Source: Erwinia persicina
Lineage (GTDB): Bacteria; Pseudomonadota; Gammaproteobacteria; Enterobacterales; Enterobacteriaceae
Direction: 5' to 3'
NCBI RefSeq assembly: GCF_014838825.1
Contig: NZ_JACYMO010000006.1
Location: 214,583-278,582, forward strand
DNA length: 64,000 nt
The notes below the pieces were generated by a model. That model ran no database searches, was not told the DNA's origin, and saw only the letters and a list, made by a program, of their open reading frames with translations. Every line of letters begins with the position of its first letter. Positions within the stretch are counted from its first letter, which is position 1. Position numbers and translations under genes: made by a program. This document shows positions 41,089 through 49,819 of this stretch, piece by piece.

Positions 41089-41197
41089 AACGCAGTTAAA
41101 GCTGAGAGAAATCATTTTTAAATCAGGGGAGTAACAATGCCGCTTATGTTTACATAAATTCAATAATTAGGGTTTAACCTTACTTAAGGGGGGCTTT

Positions 41198-41671
41198 GTG
41201 CGCACTCGTCCATCATCTCGATTGATCGTTCTTTCGCCTGAAAATCACGTCCTGCTCTTTCGTTTCTGCCATACAGATGATGCTCTGAGTGGAAAGACAT
41301 ACTGGGCAACACCAGGTGGAGGACTCGAACATAATGAATCCTATGAGCAGGCTGCTTTACGCGAATTATTTGAAGAAACCGGTCTGACAAGAGCCGCAGC
41401 AGGACAGCAGGTAGCATCCAGAACCTTCACAATGATGCTACCAAGTGGGGAGACAGTTCTTGCTGAAGAGCGTTTTTTTGTTATTTATACAGATAAATCA
41501 GATATTGATAGCTCAGGCTGGAGTTGCAACGAAAAGAAAGTCATTCGCGATCACTATTGGTGGGCAGTCGATGAGCTCAGACAGACTAAAGAAACAATCT
41601 TCCCACACGATTTGCTCATGAACATACTTGAAGGCAAGTTAACCAGCTATGCAAAATACAGCGCATCATAA
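41198..41671 (+). CDS. Nudix hydrolase
   Basis: 157 aa from a GTG at 41198, with a strong ribosome site (AAGGGGGG). The Nudix box is complete: GGGLEHNESYEQAALRELFEETGL at about residues 45-68, cited as GGGLEHNE and RELFEETGL, including the metal-binding REXXEE. Hydrolyses a nucleoside diphosphate linked to another moiety; the exact substrate is unknown. AT-rich, between palindrome copies e and f, so probably acquired. Confidence 0.9.
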   Translation: MRTRPSSRLIVLSPENHVLLFRFCHTDDALSGKTYWATPGGGLEHNESYEQAALRELFEETGLTRAAAGQQVASRTFTMMLPSGETVLAEERFFVIYTDKSDIDSSGWSCNEKKVIRDHYWWAVDELRQTKETIFPHDLLMNILEGKLTSYAKYSAS

Positions 41672-41721
41672 TAATTTTAACGCCTTATTTGTCACGAAGC
41701 AGACCTGTAGAGGATTCGTCA

Positions 41722-41753
41722 GGTCCGCTGTGAGCGAGAAGCGGACGTTGAGC
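41722..41753. repeat. Dispersed palindromic repeat, copy f
   Basis: GGTCCGCTGTGAGCGAGAAG then CGGACGTTGAGC. Arms GTCCGCT/AGCGGAC are perfect, making it the best-preserved copy. It sits between convergent Nudix and SDR genes. Confidence 0.7.
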
Positions 41754-41775
41754 AGAATGCTCACCGTCCCCCAGT

Positions 41776-42525
41776 TTAGCGCCTGGCGTTAAGATCTTCG
41801 CGAGTTGGACCTTGAAAGTAGATGCTGCTTATATGGCAACTATGCGGTTGTGTCAGCACAAAACGAATCGTTTCCCAGACCGATCGTCCGTTCATTAAAC
41901 GTTCTCCCATTCTGGATTGACTATCGACAGACGTATCTAACCCTGTAAATTCGAAATCCGGAGGGTACAACCCGGTAACGCGGATATTTTCTTCAGATAA
42001 CTGCTGTGCCAGTTTAGTTGTAAACCCGCTAAGCCCGTGTTTACTGGCGAAAAAGGCTGGGTGCGCAATAGAATCCGTAAAGTTGGGGACCCCACACGAA
42101 GATATAATTGAGACAATATCAGCATTTTCTGAACGTCTTAACCCCGGCAGTAGAGCCTGAGTCAGGAGAATCGAACCTGTCAGGCCTGAATTGACGGTAT
42201 TAATAATTTCTATATCAGGCTGATCGTCTAATCTCCCTGATAACCACTGAGCAGCATTCAGGATTAAAATGTCTATAGGCTTGTCTGAAGCTAACAGCTG
42301 TGAAGAAAACTGAGAAAGGGATTCAGGCCGGGTTAAATCACAGATATACCCTTTTGCAATGCCGCTTTCAGCAGTGATGATGTTGCAGGTTTTTTGAATA
42401 TCTTCAGCCCGCCGTGCGCAAAATTCCACCTCGACGCCCTCTCGTGCCAGCCACACGCACAGCGCCTGGCCAAATCCCCCACCTCCGCCGGTAATAACCG
42501 CTCTTTTACCTCTCAGCATCTTCAT
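41776..42525 (-). CDS. Short-chain dehydrogenase/reductase lacking the catalytic Tyr
   Basis: 249 aa Rossmann-fold protein. Cofactor motif TGGGGGFG (residues 12-19), a DXT-like ICDLTR and a ser-rich IISSCG (141-145) are present. The active-site YxxxK is FFASK (F158...K162), read as TTT TTC GCC AGT AAA, so the catalytic tyrosine is replaced by phenylalanine. It may bind NAD(P) without normal oxidoreductase activity, or be in decay. Start at 42525 after AGGAAAAGG; an upstream in-frame start would add 20 residues. Confidence 0.82.
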   Translation of the reverse strand: MKMLRGKRAVITGGGGGFGQALCVWLAREGVEVEFCARRAEDIQKTCNIITAESGIAKGYICDLTRPESLSQFSSQLLASDKPIDILILNAAQWLSGRLDDQPDIEIINTVNSGLTGSILLTQALLPGLRRSENADIVSIISSCGVPNFTDSIAHPAFFASKHGLSGFTTKLAQQLSEENIRVTGLYPPDFEFTGLDTSVDSQSRMGERLMNGRSVWETIRFVLTQPHSCHISSIYFQGPTREDLNARR

Positions 42526-42666
42526 TCTTCCTTTTCCTGATGACTTTGTGTGTAAGTAGATATACATGAGGAAGTTAAGTGACATCTTTCAGTTAATGCC
42601 CTTTTTACATGAGGAACAGAAATAAGCTGCACTGCAAACTGTTTAAGCGTGACTCAGGGGATGAGC

Positions 42667-42691
42667 AACGTGCGCTTCTGGCACAGAGTGG
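42667..42691. repeat. Dispersed palindromic repeat, copy g (degraded)
   Basis: AACGTGCGCTTCTGGCACAG then AGTGG: left arm and loop kept, right arm damaged. Confidence 0.5.
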
Positions 42692-42742
42692 TTATCTACA
42701 CCCTGCAGGTTTCACCGCAAGTCGAATCGTCAGCGCATGAGT

Positions 42743-43258
42743 CTAACCGGTAGAGCCGCCAGTTTCTGCCGAACTGCCGGAAGCCAGCTTGCTCAGGCGT
42801 TCACCCTGGAGATAATAATTCACAATACCGTCATTTATTCTGCCCCCTAAAGACTGATAAAAACGATTTGCTCCGGGGTTTGATTTCTCGGCGTTCCAAC
42901 TGAGGCTAAGACACTCCTGTTCAAGAGCGAGTTTCGCAATAAAGCGCATGATGGATTTCCCTGTGCCTTGACCTCTGTTGTTCTGAGAGACATACAGCTC
43001 TTTAATGTGCAGCTGACCACTGTATCGGGGAGAAGGGTAGAGAAGACTGCAGCACGCCAGCCCAACGATATGAGCATCGCAGCGAGCCCTGAGTACCAGA
43101 GTCCCGGAGAGCTGACTGAACAGTCGATTGCGGAGGTAATTCTTTAACAGTGATTCCTGAATGATGCCCTTGCCATAATAGTGCTCTTCCATTTCGGTAA
43201 AAATTTTCACCATGGATTCCCATTCATCTGGCGGACACCGTTCTACCGTTATTTCCAT
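42743..43258 (-). CDS. GNAT N-acetyltransferase
   Basis: 171 aa. Acetyl-CoA loop QNNRGQGTGKSIMRF near residues 92-106, followed by a late motif NPGANRFYQSLGGR. Good ribosome site (AAAGGAG) before the ATG. The protein substrate or small molecule is unknown. It lies alone between the SDR and LysR genes. Confidence 0.85.
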   Translation of the reverse strand: MEITVERCPPDEWESMVKIFTEMEEHYYGKGIIQESLLKNYLRNRLFSQLSGTLVLRARCDAHIVGLACCSLLYPSPRYSGQLHIKELYVSQNNRGQGTGKSIMRFIAKLALEQECLSLSWNAEKSNPGANRFYQSLGGRINDGIVNYYLQGERLSKLASGSSAETGGSTG

Positions 43259-43415
43259 ATTTACTCCTTTCAGCTAACTACACGCCAAGGCCGGGGCAAG
43301 TTGCTCTTACATAGCAGTTCTAAGCATTCCGGCCCGGCTGCCGGGTTAGCTTCGCCGATCCGTCAGAAGCGGCGTTACTTTTCACTTCGTCCAGGATACT
43401 GGATTGCTGAGTCAT

Positions 43416-44324
43416 TCATGTTCCTTTCTTACCGCGTATATCTAATTGAGCAATAGCCTCTTGCAGGTGTTCCAGAAACGCCTTCACTTTCACCTGTAGG
43501 TATTTTCTGCCGGAATAGAGCGCGTACAGCACCAAATCCTCGGGTTCGCGGTTACAGTTAATTTTAACAAGGGAGCCGTTATTGATTTCTGATTCACAGG
43601 CATGGAGAGGCAAAATGGCGAAACCAAGTCCTTTTAATGCAGCGGCCTTGGCCATCTGTCCACTGTTCACCTTATAGCTGGATTGTACCTGGACGCTTTG
43701 GTTTTGTTTAAATCTCCAGGGCATTCCCTGGAGTACCGACATACTCGTAATGCAGGGGGTTTTGGTGAGCTCATCCACCGATTGTGGTGAGGGGTGACGT
43801 TCCAGAAGTTCTGGTGCAGCTACCACACCACTCGGCCAACGCAGAATTTCCCTGGCTACCCAGCAAGAATCTTCCAGTGGCCCACGTCCAAAGCGTAATA
43901 TCAGATCGAATCCATCCAGTAGGCCCTCTGTTGGATCCAATTGTGTGTCACAACTGAGCTGTATATGTGGATGCTTGATGCAGAAGTCAGCCAGAATATC
44001 TGCCATGAATGGAAGGTCTGGTGTAATGATCTTCAGGTGACCTGATAGTGAATCACCAAACAGTGCGACTTCTTGCAGTGCATGATCCAAAGCGTGCGTG
44101 AGCGGCGTAATGGATTGATACAGCATTCTACCGGCTGCGGTTGGCATTATCTTACGCGTCGTACGCTCCAGTAGCCGCAGATGAAGTTGCTGTTCAAGTA
44201 AAGCGACATGTCTACTGACATTGGACGATGGCAACTGAAGCTGCTCTGACGCGAGCTTAAAACTCAGCTTTTCATAAACCACCTGAAAGCTGATAAGCCA
44301 CTGCAATTCACATTTTTCAATCAT
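43416..44324 (-). CDS. LysR-family regulator
   Basis: 302 aa. Helix-turn-helix FKLASEQLQLPSSNVSRHVA (about residues 17-36), then RLLERTTRKIMPTAAG and the substrate-binding domain. Divergent from the FAD monooxygenase gene; the 100-base AT-rich gap contains TCATTAAT twice (near 44323 and 44372), possible regulator contacts. It probably controls the monooxygenase. Confidence 0.88.
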   Translation of the reverse strand: MIEKCELQWLISFQVVYEKLSFKLASEQLQLPSSNVSRHVALLEQQLHLRLLERTTRKIMPTAAGRMLYQSITPLTHALDHALQEVALFGDSLSGHLKIITPDLPFMADILADFCIKHPHIQLSCDTQLDPTEGLLDGFDLILRFGRGPLEDSCWVAREILRWPSGVVAAPELLERHPSPQSVDELTKTPCITSMSVLQGMPWRFKQNQSVQVQSSYKVNSGQMAKAAALKGLGFAILPLHACESEINNGSLVKINCNREPEDLVLYALYSGRKYLQVKVKAFLEHLQEAIAQLDIRGKKGT

Positions 44325-44424
44325 TAATTATCCCAAAAAATGAGATTAACAAAGCTATAACTCTATATTTATCATTAATCAGGTGGTCATTACAATTTTC
44401 GTTAAATTTCATAACAGGAAAATA

Positions 44425-45552
44425 ATGATGACCAGGCCTAAGAAAATTGCCATCGTAGGTGCCGGCGTTGCTGGAATGGCACTTGCAATACTCGCGACCC
44501 AACAGGGCCATCAGGTTAGCCTGTTTGAGCGTGGCAGCAACGTCTCTTACATGGGAGCTGGCGTAACTTTATGGCCCAATGCCATGTTCGTCATGCAGAA
44601 GATGGGGCTGGACGAAAAGGTCAAGCATGTAGGTGGTACACCGTTCATGATGCGGCAGTTTGATCGGAATGGTTACCTTCAGACGCAGTTCGATATTTTA
44701 GCAGTGAATTCACTTTGCGGTTTTCCGAGTGTGACCGTGTTACGGCGTGAACTGATGCACTTACTGGCCGCCAGGTTAGAGAGCCTGGGCAGGGAGATTA
44801 AATTCAATTGTTCAGTCACTACTGCGGACGTCAGGAAGTTGAGCCTGGCGTTTGATTTAGTCGTCGGCGCTGACGGGCGAATGAATTCAGTCGTTCGTCA
44901 GTCATTGCACGGGGACAAAGAAACGCCTCGTTATCATGGTTTCGTGAACGTCATAGGAGTGGGAAGGCAACGAGAGGGTGCATCGAATAACGCTATTGAT
45001 GACTTTCGCGGTCAGGGGGAGCGTTTTGGTATCGTCCCGGTGAAGGACAGGTTGTGCTATTGGGCAGGAGCGTGGAACGCTCCTGTGGACAATGAACGTC
45101 CTCGGGCACATTGGTACAATGAGTTGCATCAGCATTTTCGAGACTGGCCTGATCCTGTGCAGAACTTGTTGCTGTCATGTGATAGTGCATCTGTTAAGGG
45201 CATTTTCGTGCATGACATTGATCCTCTTCCCTTTTGGCATCGAGACAATGTTGTAATCATCGGGGATGCGGCTCATGCTTCGTTGCCGACATCCGGGCAG
45301 GGAGCCTGTCAGGCGCTGGAAGATGCATGGCACCTGACTTGTTTACTGAAGGAGACAGATGATTTGGAAATGGCTCTGCAAGGCTTTTACCAACAGAGAC
45401 ATATCAAAACCTCAGCAGCGCAGTGGGTTGGAAGACAATTCGCTAAAAAAATTTTTTTTGAGCAGCCTGAACCACTGCTACCTGCATCCACTATTTCCGC
45501 AGCAGAACTCAGTCGGTTCTGGATGCAGGGTTTAAAGCATGTAGCCTTCTGA
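44425..45552 (+). CDS. FAD-dependent aromatic-type monooxygenase
   Basis: 375 aa, p-hydroxybenzoate hydroxylase fold. FAD motifs: GAGVAGMALA (GxGxxG) with the E at the end of the second strand (LFERGS), DG motif LVVGADGRMNSVVR near residues 140-153, and GD motif IIGDAAHASLPTSGQGACQA near 278-297. Hydroxylates an aromatic or related ring; the substrate is unknown. Divergent from a LysR gene, the usual arrangement for such catabolic enzymes. Start at 44425 (two ATGs in a row) after AGGAAAATA. Confidence 0.88.
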   Translation: MMTRPKKIAIVGAGVAGMALAILATQQGHQVSLFERGSNVSYMGAGVTLWPNAMFVMQKMGLDEKVKHVGGTPFMMRQFDRNGYLQTQFDILAVNSLCGFPSVTVLRRELMHLLAARLESLGREIKFNCSVTTADVRKLSLAFDLVVGADGRMNSVVRQSLHGDKETPRYHGFVNVIGVGRQREGASNNAIDDFRGQGERFGIVPVKDRLCYWAGAWNAPVDNERPRAHWYNELHQHFRDWPDPVQNLLLSCDSASVKGIFVHDIDPLPFWHRDNVVIIGDAAHASLPTSGQGACQALEDAWHLTCLLKETDDLEMALQGFYQQRHIKTSAAQWVGRQFAKKIFFEQPEPLLPASTISAAELSRFWMQGLKHVAF

Positions 45553-45864
45553 AACCAGGTGATAAGAATGCGGTATGACTGTCTGTCAGATGAATACTGA
45601 CTGGTGCGATGTTATTACCTGATAACGTCCGCTTCTGACACACAGCTGAAGTTAATGTCAGGTATCAATGAGAATAACATTTGTGCCTGACTGGATGCCG
45701 CAGCAAGGCTGAAGAGGGACAAGCTTCTCATCACATAAGAAAGTTAAACATTCTCAACCAATAATCGGGGGTGCCTATTGTCCCTGAAAACGTTATAATT
45801 ACTGAGTTTGTTCTCTCCGTATTATCGCGGCTGCTAACCCCGATCATTCTTTGAGAGAGAAATT
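45553..45864. other. Intergenic region with palindrome copy h
   Basis: 312 bases without a supported gene. Holds repeat copy h (45623-45660) and the upstream region of the small basic protein gene at 45865. Confidence 0.45.
45623..45660. repeat. Dispersed palindromic repeat, copy h
   Basis: AACGTCCGCTTCTGACACAC then AGCTGAAGTTAATGTCA, with the right arm altered by insertions. Rightmost copy seen. Confidence 0.5.
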
Positions 45865-46116
45865 ATGCAAACGATCCGTACCCGAGGCTGGCGCAAGGCG
45901 CAAAAGCAACGCAATAAGTCTCGAGATATTCACAATGCTTTATTAACTTTTCGTGGCGAAAAAAACTGGAAGATGCTTTATACGCGGTCAGATAAATTGC
46001 TGCGTGCCGCACAACTGGGGCTTGAGTATCCACGTATTACTAACCAACAGCTTGCCTCACGAGGTCTGGAAGAGTACCAGGTTTCTGATGAATATACTTT
46101 TTATATGCAGTCGTAA
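45865..46116 (+). CDS. Small basic protein of unknown family, paired with a PTP-like gene
   Basis: 83 aa, with a strongly basic N-terminus (RTRGWRKAQKQRNKSRD) and a neutral C-terminal half (LRAAQLGLEYPRITNQQLAS). A ribosome site (GAGAGAGA) precedes the ATG. It overlaps the next gene by 29 bases, so the two are probably translated together. I do not recognise the family. The basic stretch could contact nucleic acid or be an unstructured tail. Confidence 0.6.
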   Translation: MQTIRTRGWRKAQKQRNKSRDIHNALLTFRGEKNWKMLYTRSDKLLRAAQLGLEYPRITNQQLASRGLEEYQVSDEYTFYMQS

Positions 46117-46435
46117 TCAATGGCGCAGCCCCACGGCGGAACAGGTGTTCCGCCGTCATCCAACCCTTTCCGTGCGTTCTGCGGGCACAAGCCGGAATGC
46201 TAAAAAAAAGGTGTCTGCTGATCTGCTTCAGTGGGCCGATATTATCTGCGTTATGGAAGAGAAGCATAAAAATCGTCTGGTGGCAGAATATGGCCGAATC
46301 ATTGCTTTTAAGCCACTGCACATCCTGGATATCCCCGACGATTACCTCTTTATGGATCCCAGGCTGGTAGCCATACTGAAAGAGACCGTGCCGGCAATGC
46401 TGAAACTCACCGTTCAGGGAACGGATGGCCATTAA
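46088..46435 (+). CDS. Low-molecular-weight protein tyrosine phosphatase family protein
   Basis: 115 aa from the ATG at 46088, giving MNILFICSRNQWRSPTAEQV. The P-loop C-X5-R is C7-SRNQW-R13 followed by S. A further conserved stretch is DIICVMEEKHKNRL, and the tail LDIPDDYLFMDP provides the acidic residues. It is shorter than typical LMW-PTPs (about 150 aa) and belongs to a short subfamily found widely without an assigned role; the longer in-frame extension has no family support. Overlaps the small basic gene upstream. Confidence 0.85.
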   Translation: MNILFICSRNQWRSPTAEQVFRRHPTLSVRSAGTSRNAKKKVSADLLQWADIICVMEEKHKNRLVAEYGRIIAFKPLHILDIPDDYLFMDPRLVAILKETVPAMLKLTVQGTDGH

Positions 46436-46629
46436 CGTCCCCTGATTATCTGTTTTCCCGCCAGCTATAGGGTGATCAATCTCCCTACTGGCACTCGGGA
46501 GCTACTCGGAAACAGCATAGCGAAGAAAGACCGGGTGTCTATCAGGACGCTCCGCCAGTTCTGACAGATTTCATGTTTCCAGGGCGAAATGTCACTATTA
46601 TTTTAAAAAAAATCAACAGGATAGCGACG

Positions 46630-46959
46630 ATGAGAACAGTCGAGTTTTTGCTGTATACCCTAAAACCCGGCACCGGGAAAGACTTCCACAGGATAATGAC
46701 GGAGCAGAGCGCTCCGCTTCACCGTTTAGCGGGTATGGATATTATTTCTTTTGGTATATCAGCCCACGACGACGACGCTTACTATCTGATCAGGGCTTAT
46801 GACAGCCTCTCCCATCTGAAATCCTCTCAGGAATCTTTCTATAATAGTGAAGAGTGGCGGCTTGGCCCCCGGCAGGCCATTATCGATAGAATAAGGGTCA
46901 GCGTTAAATCAGTGCTCATGCTTAGCAGTAATGCGATTGATAATTTACGATCCAGCTGA
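46630..46959 (+). CDS. NIPSNAP family protein
   Basis: 109 aa ferredoxin-like alpha/beta barrel protein of the NIPSNAP type: MRTVEFLLYTLKPGTGKDF at the start, GMDIISFGISAHDDDAYYLI in the middle, and SFYNSEEWRLGPR. Role in bacteria unclear. Start at 46630 after AGGATAGCGACG. Stand-alone gene. Confidence 0.82.
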   Translation: MRTVEFLLYTLKPGTGKDFHRIMTEQSAPLHRLAGMDIISFGISAHDDDAYYLIRAYDSLSHLKSSQESFYNSEEWRLGPRQAIIDRIRVSVKSVLMLSSNAIDNLRSS

Positions 46960-47116
46960 ATCGCTTAGTAAGAATAAGTGATGTCACAGGAAGCAGGCTG
47001 CATACACATCCCAGCTTTGCTTCATTAAGTTCCTTTATGGCACAGGGTAGCCAGGGGAATACGATTGGGCTGACCATCAGGCGACGTTACCTGATCAATA
47101 TCAGCATCAACCGCGT

Positions 47117-47629
47117 TCAAAGATTTTTACCGAGGATATGAACCTTTACATCAGATGTGGATGTTTTATGGAAAAAATCCTGAATGAACACCATCCCCTG
47201 TTTTTCATAGAATTGACGCGCACGTTTGTTATGTTCGTGAACTTCTAACCAGAGATAATCATTGCCGCGCTCTCTCGCTTTTTCAGCGATGTCATCAAGG
47301 ATCTGCCTGCCATAGTTTTTCCCCGTTTCATCCGGCGAGAGGTAAAGTTTGTTCAGCAGCGTTCCCTCCTGACGGGTTCCGGGGATATGACATCGCCATG
47401 TGACTTTTAAGAAGCCAACCGGGGTTGAAGACTCCACAATATACCAACTGACGGCGGGATCGTTGAGGCTATGCTGAATCGTATGTAACGAATACTCCTG
47501 CTGAAGGTATTCATTCATTTCTTCTTTTGAATCCCAGTAATGTTGCAAATGGTGCGTATATAAACGGATGCCTAACTGATTGAGAAGGGCGGCTTCGGAT
47601 TGTTTCGCATCTCGCAGAATAAACGTCAT
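47117..47629 (-). CDS. GNAT N-acetyltransferase
   Basis: 170 aa from an ATG at 47629 (MTFILRDAKQSEAALL). A GTG at 47680 would add 17 residues, and neither start has a strong ribosome site. Acetyl-CoA loop SPDETGKNYGRQILDDI, then LWLEVHEHNKRARQFYEKQG, typical for the family. Substrate unknown. Confidence 0.82.
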   Translation of the reverse strand: MTFILRDAKQSEAALLNQLGIRLYTHHLQHYWDSKEEMNEYLQQEYSLHTIQHSLNDPAVSWYIVESSTPVGFLKVTWRCHIPGTRQEGTLLNKLYLSPDETGKNYGRQILDDIAEKARERGNDYLWLEVHEHNKRARQFYEKQGMVFIQDFFHKTSTSDVKVHILGKNL

Positions 47630-47805
47630 AGCGTGTTTGCCATTGTCAGTCGATATCAGAGGGGGAAAGTAATCTGCCACAGTAAACGAAAAAATTCAGG
47701 GTGCAAACAAATCCGCTCCCCATGCGGTCAGTCAGGAGATCTAAACGCTAACCCGGTCGGCACAAAGCAGGGAACAGTGCGCACCGACCGGAACCGCTGG
47801 CAGGA

Positions 47806-49047
47806 TCAGACGTGCATCTGTTTTTTCCCCGTTCCGGTTAAATCCGCCTCCGTGGCGCGTCCGGCAAAATCCACCTCAAAATCATCGGCGGCGAAGTCCG
47901 GGGGTGAACGACCGTCGACAAATGCCGGCCACTGGCGCTGCAGATAGGCGGCGTTCTTCTCACACCAGGGCGCTGCCGCAATGTACATCACATTGCTGTC
48001 AAATTCGCCGTGATGCTCATTTTCCACGGCATGGACCACGTCGCAGTGCCAGAACACCGTGTCGCCAGGCTCCATATCCGGAATAGAGGAAAAACCTTCA
48101 AGTAAAAGAGGATGGAATTTTTCACTGACCGACAGCGCCCGGCCCGGAGCCGCGCCGCACAGGTCATCTTCTGCTACGTCATCCTGCAGGGCACGCAGTA
48201 ATATCCACGCCATGGCGTTAGCCACCGGTAGCAGTTTCAGGGTGCCGCCGTGCCGGCGCTGCGGCGTCAGGGCGGTCCAGCCCTGAAACGTGCGGAACAT
48301 TGAGCAGACGGCGGGTGAGGCGAACTCGCGCACTTCCGTCCGGCCTTCGGCATCGAACGGATTATAATGCTGCCAGTCGCCGCTGAAGACGTGGCGGTAT
48401 ACGTGGCGGAAGTTTTCATCCAGCCAGCGTTCCAGCGATCCGCCGTCTACGTGCGGCGACAGGCCCAGCGAACCGGAATGTGGCGGGCGGCGGCGAATGC
48501 GGTCGGCATAGCTGACGATGCGGGTGGGGTCAAAGTGTTGTCTGCCCTGGCTTTCGGTCTGCCAGAGCGAATTCAGAAAGACCTGAACCGCCTGCATGCG
48601 CGCATCCTGCCGCGCCTGAACCTGGGGCTGTGACCAGTAAACGCCGTAGATCTGCGGTTTTCCCTCCTTCAGGTCACCGAAATAGTTATCTTCGGCGGCA
48701 TTCTTGAGTTTCTCAACGAACTGATTATCGTCAAGATAGTGGCTCATCTGTTCATTCCATGCGCGGGCCTGCGGTACGGAGAAAACCCCGCGAACCGTGC
48801 AGCAGCCGCGCTGGCGGATCTGGTTTTTTTGGCTCTCGGTGATGCGGTGGTGAATAATATCGTCGGCATCCAGCTGCGGTACCGGATGCTCCCCGCGCTG
48901 CTGCTCCGCGTGGAGCGCATCGATCTGGCGGCGCATCTCCTTGTCCAGTTCGGCAAAAACCTGGCGATAGTGCGGAAGCTCTTGGCGGAGCTGCATTTTA
49001 ACGCGGCGAATAGCATCCGGAATATTGTCAATTTTGAGGTCAGTCAT
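47806..49047 (-). CDS. ybiU: DUF1479 Fe(II)/2-oxoglutarate-type dioxygenase (YbiU-like)
   Basis: 413 aa cytoplasmic protein of the YbiU family. The metal site appears as HxD in [14 protein letters not shown] and the distal histidine in [19 protein letters not shown]. Overall length and the N-terminal helical region ([17 protein letters not shown]) fit DUF1479. Reaction unknown. Start ATG at 49047 with a strong AGGAGAACGAC; a long in-frame extension upstream is not used. GC-rich, close to the backbone, and divergent from the acetyltransferase gene. Confidence 0.85.
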   Translation of the reverse strand: MTDLKIDNIPDAIRRVKMQLRQELPHYRQVFAELDKEMRRQIDALHAEQQRGEHPVPQLDADDIIHHRITESQKNQIRQRGCCTVRGVFSVPQARAWNEQMSHYLDDNQFVEKLKNAAEDNYFGDLKEGKPQIYGVYWSQPQVQARQDARMQAVQVFLNSLWQTESQGRQHFDPTRIVSYADRIRRRPPHSGSLGLSPHVDGGSLERWLDENFRHVYRHVFSGDWQHYNPFDAEGRTEVREFASPAVCSMFRTFQGWTALTPQRRHGGTLKLLPVANAMAWILLRALQDDVAEDDLCGAAPGRALSVSEKFHPLLLEGFSSIPDMEPGDTVFWHCDVVHAVENEHHGEFDSNVMYIAAAPWCEKNAAYLQRQWPAFVDGRSPPDFAADDFEVDFAGRATEADLTGTGKKQMHV

Positions 49048-49168
49048 GTCGTTCTCCTGTGACAAATTCATTATCATGGTGTGAAGCTGCGGATCATTAC
49101 ACGGCGAAAAAGCGGCAGAGAAAAGAGATGTGTTTTTTGTGGTTTTTCCCCTTTTAGCGAGACGATGT

Positions 49169-49696
49169 ATGCAACTCACGACTGAGCGACTGATTCTGAC
49201 CCGATTACAGCCTGAAGACTGGCAGCTTTTCCTCAAGATCCACAGCGATGAAACCTGCATGAAATTTATCAGCGCGGTGCCGCAGCTGGCCGATATTCGT
49301 CAGCGTTTTCAGGACCGTCTGGCCCCCTGGCAGGTCACCAGCTTTCACATGCTGTGCCTGGTGGTGCGGCTGAAAGAGAGTGGGCGCGTGGTCGGGCTGA
49401 TGGGTGCCAATCCCGAGTGGGCCCCGCACCGGCAGGCTGAGGTAGGGTATTCGCTGTTCAGCGACTGTTTCGGTCAGGGCTATGGCAGCGAGGCGTTGGG
49501 TGCGCTGTGTGATTTTTTATTCGACGAGTGTGAGTTCCATAAACTCAAAGCTCAGGTCGTGGAGGGTAATCATGCCTCGCGACGGGTGCTGGAAAAAAAC
49601 GGCTTTTTGCTGGAAGGGACGCTGCGGGATAATTACCTGTTACACGGCCAGTGGGTGAATGACTGGCTGTTTGGCCGCCTTAATCCCGCCGGATAA
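49169..49696 (+). CDS. GNAT N-acetyltransferase (RimJ/RimL type)
   Basis: 175 aa from the ATG at 49169 ([18 protein letters not shown]). Acetyl-CoA loop [18 protein letters not shown], then [19 protein letters not shown] with the N..S.RVLEK.GF signature. Fourth acetyltransferase in this accessory segment. Upstream of alaC on the same strand, but separated by 123 bases. Confidence 0.85.
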   Translation: MQLTTERLILTRLQPEDWQLFLKIHSDETCMKFISAVPQLADIRQRFQDRLAPWQVTSFHMLCLVVRLKESGRVVGLMGANPEWAPHRQAEVGYSLFSDCFGQGYGSEALGALCDFLFDECEFHKLKAQVVEGNHASRRVLEKNGFLLEGTLRDNYLLHGQWVNDWLFGRLNPAG

Positions 49697-49752
49697 AAAA
49701 TTTTATCCTGCCTCTCGACAGGTTACAGAATTGTAAGATATGTTGATTCAAC

Positions 49753-49768
49753 GACCACCAGAGTGGTC
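49753..49768. promoter_or_regulatory. Small inverted repeat upstream of alaC
   Basis: GACCAC-CAGA-GTGGTC about 52 bases before the alaC start. It could be an operator or leader hairpin; no regulator is assigned. Confidence 0.4.
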
Positions 49769-49819
49769 AGCGTCGCTCGGATGGTCCGGGCGCTTACGTG
49801 AATCAAAGGATGCTATGCT

